Source: Blastococcus sp. TBT05-19 (GTDB taxonomy: Bacteria > Actinomycetota > Actinomycetes > Mycobacteriales > Geodermatophilaceae). From it: a stretch of DNA of 64,000 nt. The notes beneath the pieces were generated by a model, which was not told the origin of the DNA, searched no databases, and saw only the letters and a program-made list of their open reading frames with translations. The stretch covers positions 124,001-188,000 of the forward strand of contig NZ_QOHI01000002.1 of the NCBI RefSeq assembly GCF_003319095.1, in the 5' to 3' direction. Both the position numbers and the translations under genes were made by a program. Shown piece by piece: positions 17,459-26,447 of this stretch (positions are counted from its first letter, which is position 1; the number at the start of each line of letters is the position of its first letter).

Positions 17459-19421
17459 CGCGGTCCTTCGCCAGCGCGATGTAGTGCTCGACCAGCGAGG
17501 CGTCGTCGACGGTGCCGGTGTTGACGGCCTTGGCCGGGTCCACGCCCTGGAACAGCCGCTTGAGCGGCACCTCCAGCCGCTTGCCGGTGCGGGTGTGCGG
17601 CACACCGGGCACGGCGAGCACCTCGTCGGGCACGTGCCGCGGGCTGGCCGTCGTCCGGATCGCTGCCTTGAGCCGGCCCACCAGGTCGTCGGTGAGCTCC
17701 TCCCCCGGCGCGAGCTGCACGAACAGCGGCATCCAGTAGCCGCCATCGGGCTGCTCCACGCCCAGGACGACGCAGTCGAGCACCTCCGGGAAGGCCTCGA
17801 CGGCGGCGTAGATGTCGGCGGTGCCCATGCGCACGCCGCCGCGGTTGAGCGTGGAGTCCGAGCGGCCGGTGATGACGCAGGTGCCCCGCTCGGTGATCTC
17901 CAGCCAGTCGCCGTGCCGCCAGACGCCGGGCCACGGCTCGAAGTAGGCCGCGCGGTAGCGCTCCCCGTCGGGGTCGTTCCAGAAGTGCAGGGGCATCGAG
18001 GGCATCGGCTCCGTGACCACGAGCTCGCCGAGCTCCCCGGCCACCGGCTCCCCCTGCTCGTTCCAGGAGGCGACGGCGACGCCGAGGTTCGGGCGCTGCA
18101 GCTCGCCAGCGGTCACCGGCAGCAGGGGGCTCGACCCGATGAACCCGGTCGCGACGTCGGTGCCGCCCGACGCCGACGTCAGCTGCAGGTGCGTGCCGAC
18201 GGCGTCGTAGACCCAGGTGTAGGAGCCGGCGGGCAGCGGCGAGCCCGTCGAGGCGAGCACCCGTACGGCGGAGAGGTCGTGGTCCTCGCCGGGCCGGACG
18301 CCGGCCTTCTGGACCGCGGCGAGGTAGCCGGGGCTGGTGCCGAGGTGGGTGACGCCGAGCGACGCGGCGAGGGCGAACTGCGCGTCCACGGTCGGGTAGG
18401 CGGGGGCGCCGTCGTGCACGACCGCAGTCGCGCCCGACAGCAGCGAGGACACCACGACGTTCCACATCATCCAGGCGGTCGAGGTGTACCAGTAGAAACG
18501 GTCGCCCGGGCACAGGTCGCTGTGCAAGGTCCCGGACTTGCGCTGCTCCAGCACCACGCCGCCGTGCCCGTGCACGATCCCCTTCGGCAGCCCGGTCGTG
18601 CCCGAGGAGTACAGGATCCACAGGGGGGCGTCGAAGGGCGTCGCCTCGAACACCGGCTCCTGCTCGTCGGCGACTGCGTCGGCCCACGACATCGCGCCCT
18701 CGGGGACCTCGTCGGCGAACAGCCGGGGGACGGCGATCGTCGACCGCACCGTGGGCAGCGCGGCCCGCAGCTCCGCCACGACCTCGCGCCGGTCGTGGGC
18801 CCGGCCGTTGAACCGGTAACCGTCGACGGCGACCAGCACCGTGGGCTCGATCTGGGCGAAGCGGTCCAGCACCGCGCGGGTGCCGAAGTCCGGCGCGCAG
18901 GCCGACCACACCGCGCCGATCGAGGCCGCGCCGAGGAAGGCGACGATCGCCTCGGGCACGTTGGGCAGGTAGCCGACCACGCGGTCACCGGACCGGACAC
19001 CCAGCCCGCGCAGGGTCGCGGCGAAGGCGCCCACCTGCCCGCGCAGCGTCTCCCAGGAGATCTCGACCGGGTCGGCGTCCTCCGCGACGGCGATGATCGC
19101 GGGGTGCGCGTCGGTGGCGTGCGCGAGGGCCTGCTCGGCGTAGTTCACGGTGGTCCCCGGGAACCAGACCGCGCCGGGCATGCTCCGGTCGGTCAGCACC
19201 CGGTCGTCGGGGACGTCGGGCAGCACGCCGGTCCAGGCCGCGAGGTCGCCCCAGAACTGGTCGAGGTTCTCCACCGACCAGCGCCACAGGACGTCGTACT
19301 CGGTCGGATCGCCGAAGGAGAGACCGCGGCGCTCCTCCACCCAGCGGGCGAACGTCGCCATGCGGGTCCGGTGCACGGTGTCGGGGTTCGGTCGCCAGAG
19401 CTCCGCGGGGGTCTCGCTCAC
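17448..19421 (-). CDS. Acetoacetyl-CoA synthetase
   Basis: A 657-residue adenylate-forming ligase, activating acetoacetate with ATP and CoA. It has the AACS N-terminal lid (FARWVEERRGLSFGDPTEYD), the AMP-binding signature YSSGTTGLPKGIVHGHGG, the YWYTSTAWMMWN segment typical of AACS, and the C-terminal GRSDSTLNRGGVRMGTADIY with catalytic Lys in TGKRLEVPLK. It may work with the acyl-CoA dehydrogenase in ketone-body or fatty-acid use. Start GTG 19421; the extended upstream frame is not used because it runs through the divergent DUF2237 gene. Confidence 0.93.
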   Translation of the reverse strand: MSETPAELWRPNPDTVHRTRMATFARWVEERRGLSFGDPTEYDVLWRWSVENLDQFWGDLAAWTGVLPDVPDDRVLTDRSMPGAVWFPGTTVNYAEQALAHATDAHPAIIAVAEDADPVEISWETLRGQVGAFAATLRGLGVRSGDRVVGYLPNVPEAIVAFLGAASIGAVWSACAPDFGTRAVLDRFAQIEPTVLVAVDGYRFNGRAHDRREVVAELRAALPTVRSTIAVPRLFADEVPEGAMSWADAVADEQEPVFEATPFDAPLWILYSSGTTGLPKGIVHGHGGVVLEQRKSGTLHSDLCPGDRFYWYTSTAWMMWNVVVSSLLSGATAVVHDGAPAYPTVDAQFALAASLGVTHLGTSPGYLAAVQKAGVRPGEDHDLSAVRVLASTGSPLPAGSYTWVYDAVGTHLQLTSASGGTDVATGFIGSSPLLPVTAGELQRPNLGVAVASWNEQGEPVAGELGELVVTEPMPSMPLHFWNDPDGERYRAAYFEPWPGVWRHGDWLEITERGTCVITGRSDSTLNRGGVRMGTADIYAAVEAFPEVLDCVVLGVEQPDGGYWMPLFVQLAPGEELTDDLVGRLKAAIRTTASPRHVPDEVLAVPGVPHTRTGKRLEVPLKRLFQGVDPAKAVNTGTVDDASLVEHYIALAKDRVSS

Positions 19422-19482
19422 CCCCGCACCATGCCATCCTCTGTCCGCGCCGACCACGGCCCACGAACCCCGAGGAGCGCCT

Positions 19483-19887
19483 GTGTCGCCCGACCCCGAC
19501 GACGAGCGCAACGTGCTGGGCGGCCCGCTCGAGCCGTGCGGCACCGATCCGGTCACCGGGTTCTACCGCGACGGGCACTGCACCACCGGCCCGGACGACC
19601 TGGGCCGGCACACGGTGTGCGCCGTCGTCTCCACCGAGTTCCTCGCGATGCAGCGTGAGCTGGGCAACGACCTCTCCACCCCGCGGCCGGAGTACGGCTT
19701 CCCCGGGCTGCGGCCGGGCGACCGCTGGTGCGTCGTCGCCACCCGGTGGCTGCAGGCCTACCAGGCCGGCGCCGCCTCGGGTGTGGTGCTGGCCGCCACG
19801 AACGCCCGCTCGCTGGAGATCGTGCCGCTCGAGGCGCTGCGCCGGTACGCCGTCGACGTCCCCGACGACATCCGCGGCCTGGAATGA
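19483..19887 (+). CDS. DUF2237 family protein
   Basis: A 134-residue protein matching DUF2237: NVLGGPLEPCGTDPVTGFYR, then GHCTTGPDDLGRHTVCA, GNDLSTPRPEYGFPGL and GDRWCVVATRWLQA, with the conserved four Cys. The family function is unknown; the fixed Cys suggest a metal or redox site. GTG 19483 is preceded by GAGGAG. It is divergent from the acetoacetyl-CoA synthetase gene with a 61-nt spacer holding both promoters, and lies 28 nt upstream of the glutathione peroxidase gene, so these two may be co-transcribed. Confidence 0.88.
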   Translation: MSPDPDDERNVLGGPLEPCGTDPVTGFYRDGHCTTGPDDLGRHTVCAVVSTEFLAMQRELGNDLSTPRPEYGFPGLRPGDRWCVVATRWLQAYQAGAASGVVLAATNARSLEIVPLEALRRYAVDVPDDIRGLE

Positions 19888-19915
19888 ACACCGCGCGGGA
19901 GGCGCTGGCGCGGGC

Positions 19916-20410
19916 ATGAGCGACCTCCTCGACGTGCCCGTGACCACGCTCCAGGGCGAGCCGACGACGTTCGGCGCGCTCACCGGCGGCCGACCGGCGC
20001 TGGTCGTCAACGTGGCGAGCAGGTGCGGGCTCACCCCGCAGTACACGGCGCTCGAGGCGCTGCACGAGGAGTACGGCGCCCGCGGGTTCACCGTGATCGG
20101 CGTCCCGTGCAACCAGTTCATGGGCCAGGAGCCCGGCAGCGCGGAGGAGATCGAGCAGTTCTGCTCGGCCACCTACGGCGTCACCTTCCCGATGACCGGC
20201 AAGGTCGAGGTCAACGGCGAGGGCGCGCACCCGCTGTTCCAGCGGCTCACCACCACGCCCGACCTGGACGGCAAGGCCGGGGACGTCTCCTGGAACTTCG
20301 AGAAGTGGATCGTCGACGGCAGCGGCGAGGTGGTCGCCCGCTTCCGGCCGATGACGCTGCCCGACGCCCCCGAGGTGCGCGCCGCCATCGAGTCGGTGCT
20401 GCCCGGCTGA
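19916..20410 (+). CDS. Glutathione peroxidase family (probably thiol peroxidase)
   Basis: A 164-residue GPx-fold protein. Peroxidatic Cys37 is in NVASRCGLTPQY, the Gln is in PCNQFMGQEPG (65-75), and the catalytic Trp/Asn are in WNFEKWIVD. Cys rather than selenocysteine is used. Since actinobacteria make mycothiol, not glutathione, thioredoxin or mycothiol is the likely reductant. Residue Cys65 is the conserved second Cys of the family. The start is ATG 19916; a GC-rich hairpin follows the stop. Confidence 0.92.
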   Translation: MSDLLDVPVTTLQGEPTTFGALTGGRPALVVNVASRCGLTPQYTALEALHEEYGARGFTVIGVPCNQFMGQEPGSAEEIEQFCSATYGVTFPMTGKVEVNGEGAHPLFQRLTTTPDLDGKAGDVSWNFEKWIVDGSGEVVARFRPMTLPDAPEVRAAIESVLPG

Positions 20411-20414
20411 CCGC

Positions 20415-20463
20415 CGCGGTGCCGCCACGACCGCCGCGCTGCAGCGCGGCGGTCGGCACCGCA
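20415..20463 (+). terminator. Terminator hairpin after glutathione peroxidase
   Basis: A 24-bp perfect palindrome, ACCGCCGCGCTG joined to CAGCGCGGCGGT, is enclosed by a second pair GCGGTGCCG/CGGCACCGC (one arm separated by CCACG). It lies just past the GPx stop and before the next gene on the same strand. Confidence 0.7.
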
Positions 20464-20498
20464 GGGCGGCGGCGACGGGGAGCGCCTACGGTCGGGCG

Positions 20499-21218
20499 AT
20501 GAGCCACGCCGACCTGCGCTTCTGGTTCGACCCGGTCTGCCCCTTCGCCTGGATGACGTCCAAGTGGGTCCGGATGGTCGCCGCCCAGCGCGAGTACGCG
20601 GTGGAGTGGCGGTTCATCTCGCTCCGGCTGCTCAACGCGCACGTCGACTACGACGCGCACTTCCCGCCGGAGTACGAGGCGGGGCACACGTCGGGGCTGC
20701 GGCTGCTCCGGGTGGCCGCCCGCGTCCGCGCCGAGCACGGACCCGACGCCGTCGCCCGGCTGTACGAGGCGCTCGGCGAGCAGATCTTCGAGACGGCGAA
20801 CGAGCCCGGCGACGAGGTCCGCCGCGGCACCCGGGAGTTCCTCGAGCCGGTGCTCGCCGGGGTGGGGCTGCCCACCGACCTGGCCGACGCCCTGGACGAC
20901 GACTCGCAGGACGCGCAGATCCAGGCGGAGACCGACGAGGCGCTGGCCCTGACCGGCAAGGACGTCGGGACGCCGATCCTGCAGTTCCGCCCGCCGGAGG
21001 GGGTCGCCTTCTTCGGCCCCGTCATCAGCCGGCTGCCGAGCGAGGACGAGGCCGTCGAGCTGTGGGACCACGTGATCGGGCTGGCCTCGTTCCCGGGGTT
21101 CGCGGAGATGAAGCGCAGCCTCCGCGAGCGGCCTCAGCTGGTCGGGTTCGGCTGGCGGCCGGATGAGCAGCAGGTCCAGGAGGACTGGCACGGCGGGAGC
21201 CGGCGGCCGAAGCGGTGA
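20499..21218 (+). CDS. Rv2466c-like DsbA-family protein with a single active-site Cys
   Basis: A 239-residue protein with FDPVCPFAWMTSKWVR at residues 10-25, then EWRFISLRLLNAHVDYD, GKDVGTPILQF (cis-Pro loop) and FFGPVISRLPSEDEAVELWD. These parallel Mycobacterium tuberculosis Rv2466c, the mycothiol-dependent nitroreductase, as I recall it. That enzyme has CPWC; here the second Cys is replaced by Ala17, leaving only Cys14. It would have to work through a monothiol mechanism or has lost redox cycling. The start is ATG 20499. Confidence 0.88.
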   Translation: MSHADLRFWFDPVCPFAWMTSKWVRMVAAQREYAVEWRFISLRLLNAHVDYDAHFPPEYEAGHTSGLRLLRVAARVRAEHGPDAVARLYEALGEQIFETANEPGDEVRRGTREFLEPVLAGVGLPTDLADALDDDSQDAQIQAETDEALALTGKDVGTPILQFRPPEGVAFFGPVISRLPSEDEAVELWDHVIGLASFPGFAEMKRSLRERPQLVGFGWRPDEQQVQEDWHGGSRRPKR

Positions 21219-21251
21219 GCCCGCGCCGGTGACCGGGCGGCTCGACGGCGG

Positions 21252-21270
21252 TAAGGTAAGCCTTATCTGA
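21252..21270. promoter_or_regulatory. DtxR/IdeR-type iron box 1
   Basis: TAAGGTAAGCCTTATCTGA agrees with the 19-bp iron box TTAGGTTAGSCTAACCTAA at 14 of 19 positions. It lies 29 nt before the GTG of the first permease gene. Expected effect: repression of the importer when Fe(II) is plentiful. Confidence 0.75.
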
Positions 21271-21298
21271 TCTTCGCCGTCCGTCCCGGGAGCTGCTC

Positions 21299-22354
21299 GT
21301 GACCGCCACGGTCGACGTCCCGGCCCGGGACGCGGCACGCCCACCCGCGCGTTCGCCGCGCACGCGGCGGCTGGTCACCCTCGTGCTGCTGCTGGTGCTG
21401 GTCGTCGGGGCCGCGCTGGCGAGCATCGCCGTCGGCACCCGCTCGATCGGCCTCGGCGAGGTGTGGCGGTCCCTGCTCGACGCCGACCTCACCACCGAGG
21501 AAGCGGTGATCGTCCGCCAGCTGCGCGTGCCCCGCACCGTGCTCGGCCTGCTGGTCGGGCTGGCGCTGGGCATCTCGGGCGCGCTGATGCAGGGCCACAC
21601 CCGCAACCCGCTGGGCGATCCCGGCCTCCTCGGTGTCACCGCGGGCGCGAGCCTCGCCGTCGTGCTGGCCATCGCGCTGTTCGGGGTGACCTCGCCGTCG
21701 GGCTACGTCTGGTTCGCCTTCGCCGGAGCCCTGGCCGGCACCGTGCTGGTCTACGCCATCGGCTCGGCCGGCCCCGGCGGTGCCACCCCGCTCACGCTCG
21801 CCCTGGCCGGCGCCGCGCTCTCGGCCCTGCTCTACGCGCTGGTGCGGGCGGTGCTCGTCTCGGACTCCCAGACGCTGGACACCTTCCGGTTCTGGGTCGT
21901 GGGCTCGCTCGCCGGGCGCGGGGCCGAGGTCGCCTGGCAGGTGGGCCCGTTCATCGCCGCCGGCCTGGTGCTCGCGCTGGTCAACGCGCCGGCGCTGAAC
22001 CTGCTCGGCCTGGGCGAGGACGTCGCCCGCGGACTGGGTCAGCGCATCTGGCTCGCCCGTGTGGTCGGGCTGGCCGCCATCACGCTGCTGTGCGGCGCGG
22101 CCACCGCGGCGTGCGGGCCCATCGCCTTCGTCGGCCTCGTGGTGCCGCACATGGTGCGGGCGCTGACCGGCCCCGACCACCGCTGGCTGCTGCCCTGCTC
22201 GGGCCTGCTGGGCGCCGCGCTGCTGCTGGTCGCCGACGTCGTGGGCCGGGTCGTCGCCCGCCCCGGCGAGCTGCAGGTCGGCATCGTGCTCGCGCTGCTC
22301 GGCGCACCGTTCTTCATCGCGCTCGTGCGCCGCACCCGGGCGGCCGGGCTGTGA
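21299..22354 (+). CDS. Iron-siderophore ABC transporter permease (FecCD type), first
   Basis: A 351-residue integral membrane protein with about 9-10 hydrophobic segments and the FecCD signatures LRVPRTVLGLLVGLALGISG, ALMQGHTRNPLGDPGLLGV and GPIAFVGLVVPHMVR. It forms half of the channel that moves ferric-siderophore across the membrane. GTG 21299 follows GGGAGCTGCTC. The stop overlaps the GTG of the next permease (GTGA, 22351-22354), so the two are translationally coupled. Confidence 0.94.
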   Translation: MTATVDVPARDAARPPARSPRTRRLVTLVLLLVLVVGAALASIAVGTRSIGLGEVWRSLLDADLTTEEAVIVRQLRVPRTVLGLLVGLALGISGALMQGHTRNPLGDPGLLGVTAGASLAVVLAIALFGVTSPSGYVWFAFAGALAGTVLVYAIGSAGPGGATPLTLALAGAALSALLYALVRAVLVSDSQTLDTFRFWVVGSLAGRGAEVAWQVGPFIAAGLVLALVNAPALNLLGLGEDVARGLGQRIWLARVVGLAAITLLCGAATAACGPIAFVGLVVPHMVRALTGPDHRWLLPCSGLLGAALLLVADVVGRVVARPGELQVGIVLALLGAPFFIALVRRTRAAGL

Positions 22355-23421
22355 GCGTGGCAGCCCCGGTCCGCAGCGGGCGGGTGGTGCGCACCGGCCC
22401 GGTGTCGGGTGCGGTGCGCGTGCGCCACCTGGTCGTGCCGCTGGCCGCCGCCGGCGCGCTGGTCGTGCTGTCCGCGATCAGCATGGGCCGCGGCGACTTC
22501 CCCATCGGCGTGCTCGACGTGCTGCGCACCCTGGTGGGCCTCGGCGAGGGCCCGCAGGAGTTCATCGTCCTGGAGCTGCGCGCACCCCGGGTCGTCGTCG
22601 GCGCGCTGGTCGGGCTGGCCTTCGGCGTGGCCGGGGCCCTGTTCCAGACCTTCGCCCGCAACCCGCTGGCCTCCCCCGACACCCTCGGGATCACCATCGG
22701 TGCCTCCGCCGGGGCCGTGGCCGCCATCGTGCTCACCGGCGGCACCTCCACGGGCGCGATCCTCGGCGGCCTGGGCATCCCGCTCGCCGCGCTGCTGGGT
22801 GCGCTGGTCGCCGGGCTGCTGCTGTTCGCGCTCGCCTGGCGGGCCGGCGTCGACGGGTACCGGCTGGTGCTCGTCGGCATCGCGCTGTGGGCCGTCGGCA
22901 ACGCGCTGGTCGACTGGCTGCTCACCCGGGCGGAGATCAACGACGCCGCGTCTGCCTACGTGTGGATCACCGGGTCGCTGAACAGCCGGACGTGGGACCA
23001 CGCGCTCCCCCTCGCCGTCGCGCTGTGCGTGCTGCTGCCGCTGGCGCTGGCCACGAGCCGCACGCTGACGGTGCTGCAGTTCGGCGACGACACCGCCCGC
23101 GGGCTCGGGGTGCGGCTGGCCGGCGCCCAGACCGCGGTCGTCCTGCTCGCCGTCGGTCTCGTCGCCTTCGCGGTCTCCGCGGCCGGACCGATCACCTTCG
23201 TCGCCCTCGTCGTCCCGCAGATCGCGGTGCGGCTCACCGGCGGCTCCCGGCCCCCGCTGCTGGCCTCGGGGCTGATCGGGGCGCTGCTCGTGGTGGGCGC
23301 CGATCTGGTCACCCGCACAGTGCTGCCCGAGGCGCTGCCGGTCGGCATCCTCACCGCCGCGATCGGCGCCCCCTACCTGCTCTGGCTCCTGGTCCGCGGA
23401 AGGCGGCGATCCACCCTGTGA
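22351..23421 (+). CDS. Iron-siderophore ABC transporter permease (FecCD type), second
   Basis: A 356-residue FecCD permease with the same signatures as its neighbour: ELRAPRVVVGALVGLAFGVA, QTFARNPLASPDTLGI and GPITFVALVVPQIAVRLTG. It is the partner of the first permease in a heterodimeric channel. GTG 22351 overlaps the previous stop and its own stop overlaps the ATPase start (GTGA, 23418-23421). Confidence 0.94.
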   Translation: MSVAAPVRSGRVVRTGPVSGAVRVRHLVVPLAAAGALVVLSAISMGRGDFPIGVLDVLRTLVGLGEGPQEFIVLELRAPRVVVGALVGLAFGVAGALFQTFARNPLASPDTLGITIGASAGAVAAIVLTGGTSTGAILGGLGIPLAALLGALVAGLLLFALAWRAGVDGYRLVLVGIALWAVGNALVDWLLTRAEINDAASAYVWITGSLNSRTWDHALPLAVALCVLLPLALATSRTLTVLQFGDDTARGLGVRLAGAQTAVVLLAVGLVAFAVSAAGPITFVALVVPQIAVRLTGGSRPPLLASGLIGALLVVGADLVTRTVLPEALPVGILTAAIGAPYLLWLLVRGRRRSTL

Positions 23422-24248
23422 CCACCCACGCCGAACTCGCACCCCCGGCCACCTCCACGGCACGGGTGCGGCTGGCCGCCGAGCACGTCCGGCTGGCCTA
23501 CGACGACCGCGTGGTCGTCGACGACCTCACCCTGGAGCTCACCGAGGGCTCGTTCACCGCGATCGTCGGCCCCAACGGCTGCGGCAAGTCCACCCTGCTG
23601 CGAGCCCTGGGCCGGCTGCTGCGCCCGACCGCGGGCCAGGTGCTGCTCGACGGCCGGGCGATCTCGCGGACGCCGACCCGCGAGGTGGCCAAGGTGCTCG
23701 GCCTGCTCCCCCAGACGCCGGTCGCCCCCGAGGGTCTCAGCGTCGGCGACCTGGTCGCCCGCGGCCGGCACCCGCACCAGACCTGGCTGCGCCAGTGGTC
23801 GCGCGACGACGAGGCCGTCGTCGCCGAGGCGCTGGCCTGGACCGACATGGCCGAGCTCGCCGACCGGCCGGTGGACGCCCTCTCCGGCGGGCAGCGGCAG
23901 CGCGCCTGGATCTCGATGGCCCTGGCGCAGGGCACCGACCTGCTCCTGCTCGACGAGCCCACCACCTACCTCGACCTCTCCCACCAGATCGACGTCCTGG
24001 AGCTGGTCGGCCGGCTGCACGCCGAGCGTGGCCGCACCGTCGTCGTGGTGCTGCACGACCTCAACCTCGCCGCGCGCTACGCGAAGCGGCTCGTGGCGAT
24101 GAAGGACGGCGCGCTCGTCGCCTCCGGCACGCCCGAGGAGGTGCTCACCGAGCGGCTGCTGGCCGACGTCTTCGACCTCGAGGCGCGGGTGCTCCCGGAC
24201 CCGGTGGCCGGCACGCCGATGGTCGTGCCGGTGCGCCGACTGCGCTGA
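23418..24248 (+). CDS. Iron-siderophore ABC transporter ATP-binding protein (FepC type)
   Basis: A 276-residue ABC ATPase. Walker A GPNGCGKST, Q-loop LLPQTP, signature LSGGQRQRAWISMALAQ, Walker B LLLLDEPTTYLDLSHQ and H-loop VVLHDLNLAARYA are all intact. The TTYLD-x-SHQ form is typical of siderophore/B12 importers (FepC, BtuD). It follows the second permease with a 4-nt overlap and completes the first transcription unit; the binding protein is encoded next in a separate unit. Confidence 0.95.
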   Translation: MTTHAELAPPATSTARVRLAAEHVRLAYDDRVVVDDLTLELTEGSFTAIVGPNGCGKSTLLRALGRLLRPTAGQVLLDGRAISRTPTREVAKVLGLLPQTPVAPEGLSVGDLVARGRHPHQTWLRQWSRDDEAVVAEALAWTDMAELADRPVDALSGGQRQRAWISMALAQGTDLLLLDEPTTYLDLSHQIDVLELVGRLHAERGRTVVVVLHDLNLAARYAKRLVAMKDGALVASGTPEEVLTERLLADVFDLEARVLPDPVAGTPMVVPVRRLR

Positions 24249-24287
24249 CCAGCGCACTCGCCCCGGACACCCCCTTGCACCGCTTGG

Positions 24288-24306
24288 TTAGGACAGGCTA
24301 ACCTTC
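24288..24306. promoter_or_regulatory. DtxR/IdeR-type iron box 2
   Basis: TTAGGACAGGCTAACCTTC matches the consensus TTAGGTTAGGCTAACCTAA at 15 of 19 positions, including the whole right half-site GGCTAACCT. It lies 48 nt before the binding-protein start, showing that this gene has its own iron-controlled promoter. Confidence 0.85.
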
Positions 24307-24353
24307 CTCACAACGAGGGAAGATCGACTTCCCGGACGAGCGAGGAGCGACCT

Positions 24354-25352
24354 GTGCACCGGAAGACCCTGGCCGGCGGCCTGCTCGCGCTGGCCGTCGC
24401 GGCCACCGCGACCGCCTGCGGCGGGACCGAGGACACCGACTCGGCCGCCGGGAGCGGCGGCTGGGAGTTCACCGACGACCTCGGGCAGACGGTGACGCTC
24501 GACGAGGCGCCCGAGCGGATCGCCGGCCTCAACGACCTGACCGCGTCGCTGTGGAACTACGGCATCGAGCCGGTGGCCACGTTCGGCCAGACCTCCGCCG
24601 AGGACGACGTCGCCTTCGAGGGCCGCGACCTCGGCGACGTGGCGATCGTCGGCTCCAGCTACGGCGAGATCGACCTGGAGGCGCTCGCCGCCGCCGATCC
24701 GGACGTCATCGTCACCACGATCTACCCGACCGACTCCACCGGCGAGATCCCCGAGGGCACCGCCGGGTACGGCTTCAACGACCTGGCGCAGGAGGAGCAG
24801 GTCGCGGAGATCGCGCCGGTCATCCACATCGCCTACACCGGCTCGGGTGCCGACGTCATCGAGCGCGTCGTCGAGCTGGCCGCCGCCCTCGGCGTCGACA
24901 CCCAGGGCGGCGAGGTGGCCGAGGCTCGCGCCGACTTCGAGGCCGCCTCGGCCACGCTCGAAGAAGCCGCTGCCGGCGGCATCAGCGTGCTGCCGGTGTT
25001 CGCCACCCAGGCCGACGGCTGGTGGATGGCGAAGGCGGCCGACGACCCGCAGCTGCGGATGTACGCCGATCTCGGCGTGAACTTCGTCGACCCGGGCGGC
25101 GACGGCTACTTCTGGAACTCCGTGGGCTGGGAAGAGGTCCCGAACCACCCGAGCGACGTCGTCCTCTACTCGCTGCGGTTCAGCATGACGCCCGAGGAGA
25201 TCGCCGCGCAGCCCACCGCCGCGCTGCTGCCCGCCGTGCAGAACGGCCAGCTGCACCCGTGGAAGTACATCGGCCCGGACTACGTCGCCCAGGCCGCGTA
25301 CATGGAGGAGCTCGCCGGCTACCTGACCGAGAGCGAGGACGTCACCGCCTGA
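24354..25352 (+). CDS. Iron-siderophore ABC transporter substrate-binding lipoprotein
   Basis: A 332-residue cluster 8 (TroA-fold) binding protein. Signal peptide of a lipoprotein: RK, hydrophobic core, lipobox ATATAC with Cys22. After it comes the FTDDLGQTVTLDEAPERIAG opening seen in ferric-siderophore binding proteins, then DLEALAAADPDVIV. It is anchored outside the membrane and delivers ligand to the permease pair. GTG 24354 has GAGGAG upstream. The nature of the siderophore is not visible. Confidence 0.92.
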   Translation: MHRKTLAGGLLALAVAATATACGGTEDTDSAAGSGGWEFTDDLGQTVTLDEAPERIAGLNDLTASLWNYGIEPVATFGQTSAEDDVAFEGRDLGDVAIVGSSYGEIDLEALAAADPDVIVTTIYPTDSTGEIPEGTAGYGFNDLAQEEQVAEIAPVIHIAYTGSGADVIERVVELAAALGVDTQGGEVAEARADFEAASATLEEAAAGGISVLPVFATQADGWWMAKAADDPQLRMYADLGVNFVDPGGDGYFWNSVGWEEVPNHPSDVVLYSLRFSMTPEEIAAQPTAALLPAVQNGQLHPWKYIGPDYVAQAAYMEELAGYLTESEDVTA

Positions 25353-25371
25353 ACGGGGCCTGGCCCCGCGG

Positions 25372-26349
25372 TCACGACGACAGCGGGGCCGGCACCTCGG
25401 GCAGCAGCGGCGGCTCGGCCCGGTCGGCCGAGTGCGCCCGCGCGGTCTGGGCGAGCGCGATCCCGGTGAGGACGACGAGGCCGCCGGCCACCTGCCAGCC
25501 GGTGAGCACCTGCTCCACCCACAGCCAGGCGACGATCGAGGCGAACACCGGCTCCACGGTCGCGACGAGCCCGGCCGTCGTCGGCGGCAGGTGCGGCAGG
25601 GCGCTGATGGACAGCCAGAACGGCGCCACCGCCCCCAGCACGCAGATCCACCCGATCAGCACCCACAGCGGCGCCCGCAGGTCGCCCAGCGAGAGCGGGA
25701 CCGACTCACCCAGGACGCCGGCGTCGAAGGCCCACCACGGTGCGGCCGCCGCCCAGAACAGCGCGGCGGCCACGAAGCTCCAGCACGTCAGCGTCACCGG
25801 GTCGCGGCCGACGGTGCCGCGCTCGCCCACCAGGTAGTAGGTGGCCAGGCACAGCGCCGCCGCCAGGGCCGCTCCCACGCCGACCGCGTCGAGCGAGCCG
25901 CCGCCCTCCCAGACCTGGGCCACCAGCACGAGCCCGGACAGCGAGAGCAGCAGCGCCAGCCACAGCCGGCTGCGCACCGCCTCGCGCCGGACCAGCCACA
26001 CGTACAGCGCGATGAACACCGGCGCGGTCATCTCGAAGACCAGCGCGATCCCGACCGGCAGCCGCCCGATCGCCACGTAGTAGAGGAACTGGGTCATCGC
26101 CACGCCGACGACGCCGAACACCGCCAGCAGCGGCAGCTCCCGCCGGTGCACGCGCAGCCGGTCGCGGGAGAACACCGCGAGGGCGCCGAGCAGCACCAGC
26201 GCCGCGCCGGTGCAGCGCAGCGCGGTCAGCCGGGTGGGTGGGATCCCCGCCTCGAGCGCCAGCGTGGACACGGTGCCATTGATCGCGAAGAGCCCGGCAG
26301 AGGCGAGCGTGAAGGCGTACCCCAGAGCGGGGCGGGCGGTGCGGGACAC
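25372..26349 (-). CDS. EamA/DMT-family transporter (RhtA-like)
   Basis: A 325-residue protein with ten hydrophobic segments in two EamA repeats (first about residues 10-145, second 155-300), typical of drug/metabolite exporters such as RhtA. Near residue 75-95 GVVGVAMTQFLYYVAIGRLP and near 265-285 LPPTTAGLVATVEPVFASIV are the repeat signatures. The substrate is probably an amino acid or similar metabolite but is not determined. GTG 26349 is the likely start; the longer frame upstream runs through the accessory island and is not supported. It marks the left border of the island. Confidence 0.87.
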   Translation of the reverse strand: MSRTARPALGYAFTLASAGLFAINGTVSTLALEAGIPPTRLTALRCTGAALVLLGALAVFSRDRLRVHRRELPLLAVFGVVGVAMTQFLYYVAIGRLPVGIALVFEMTAPVFIALYVWLVRREAVRSRLWLALLLSLSGLVLVAQVWEGGGSLDAVGVGAALAAALCLATYYLVGERGTVGRDPVTLTCWSFVAAALFWAAAAPWWAFDAGVLGESVPLSLGDLRAPLWVLIGWICVLGAVAPFWLSISALPHLPPTTAGLVATVEPVFASIVAWLWVEQVLTGWQVAGGLVVLTGIALAQTARAHSADRAEPPLLPEVPAPLSS

Positions 26350-26447
26350 CGCCGAACGGTAGCGGGCAATCCGCCCCGAAGCACCTACCGGCCGGAGACG
26401 GACGTACGGCGCTGGCCGCACCGCGACTTCCCGTGGCGGCCTGGCAC

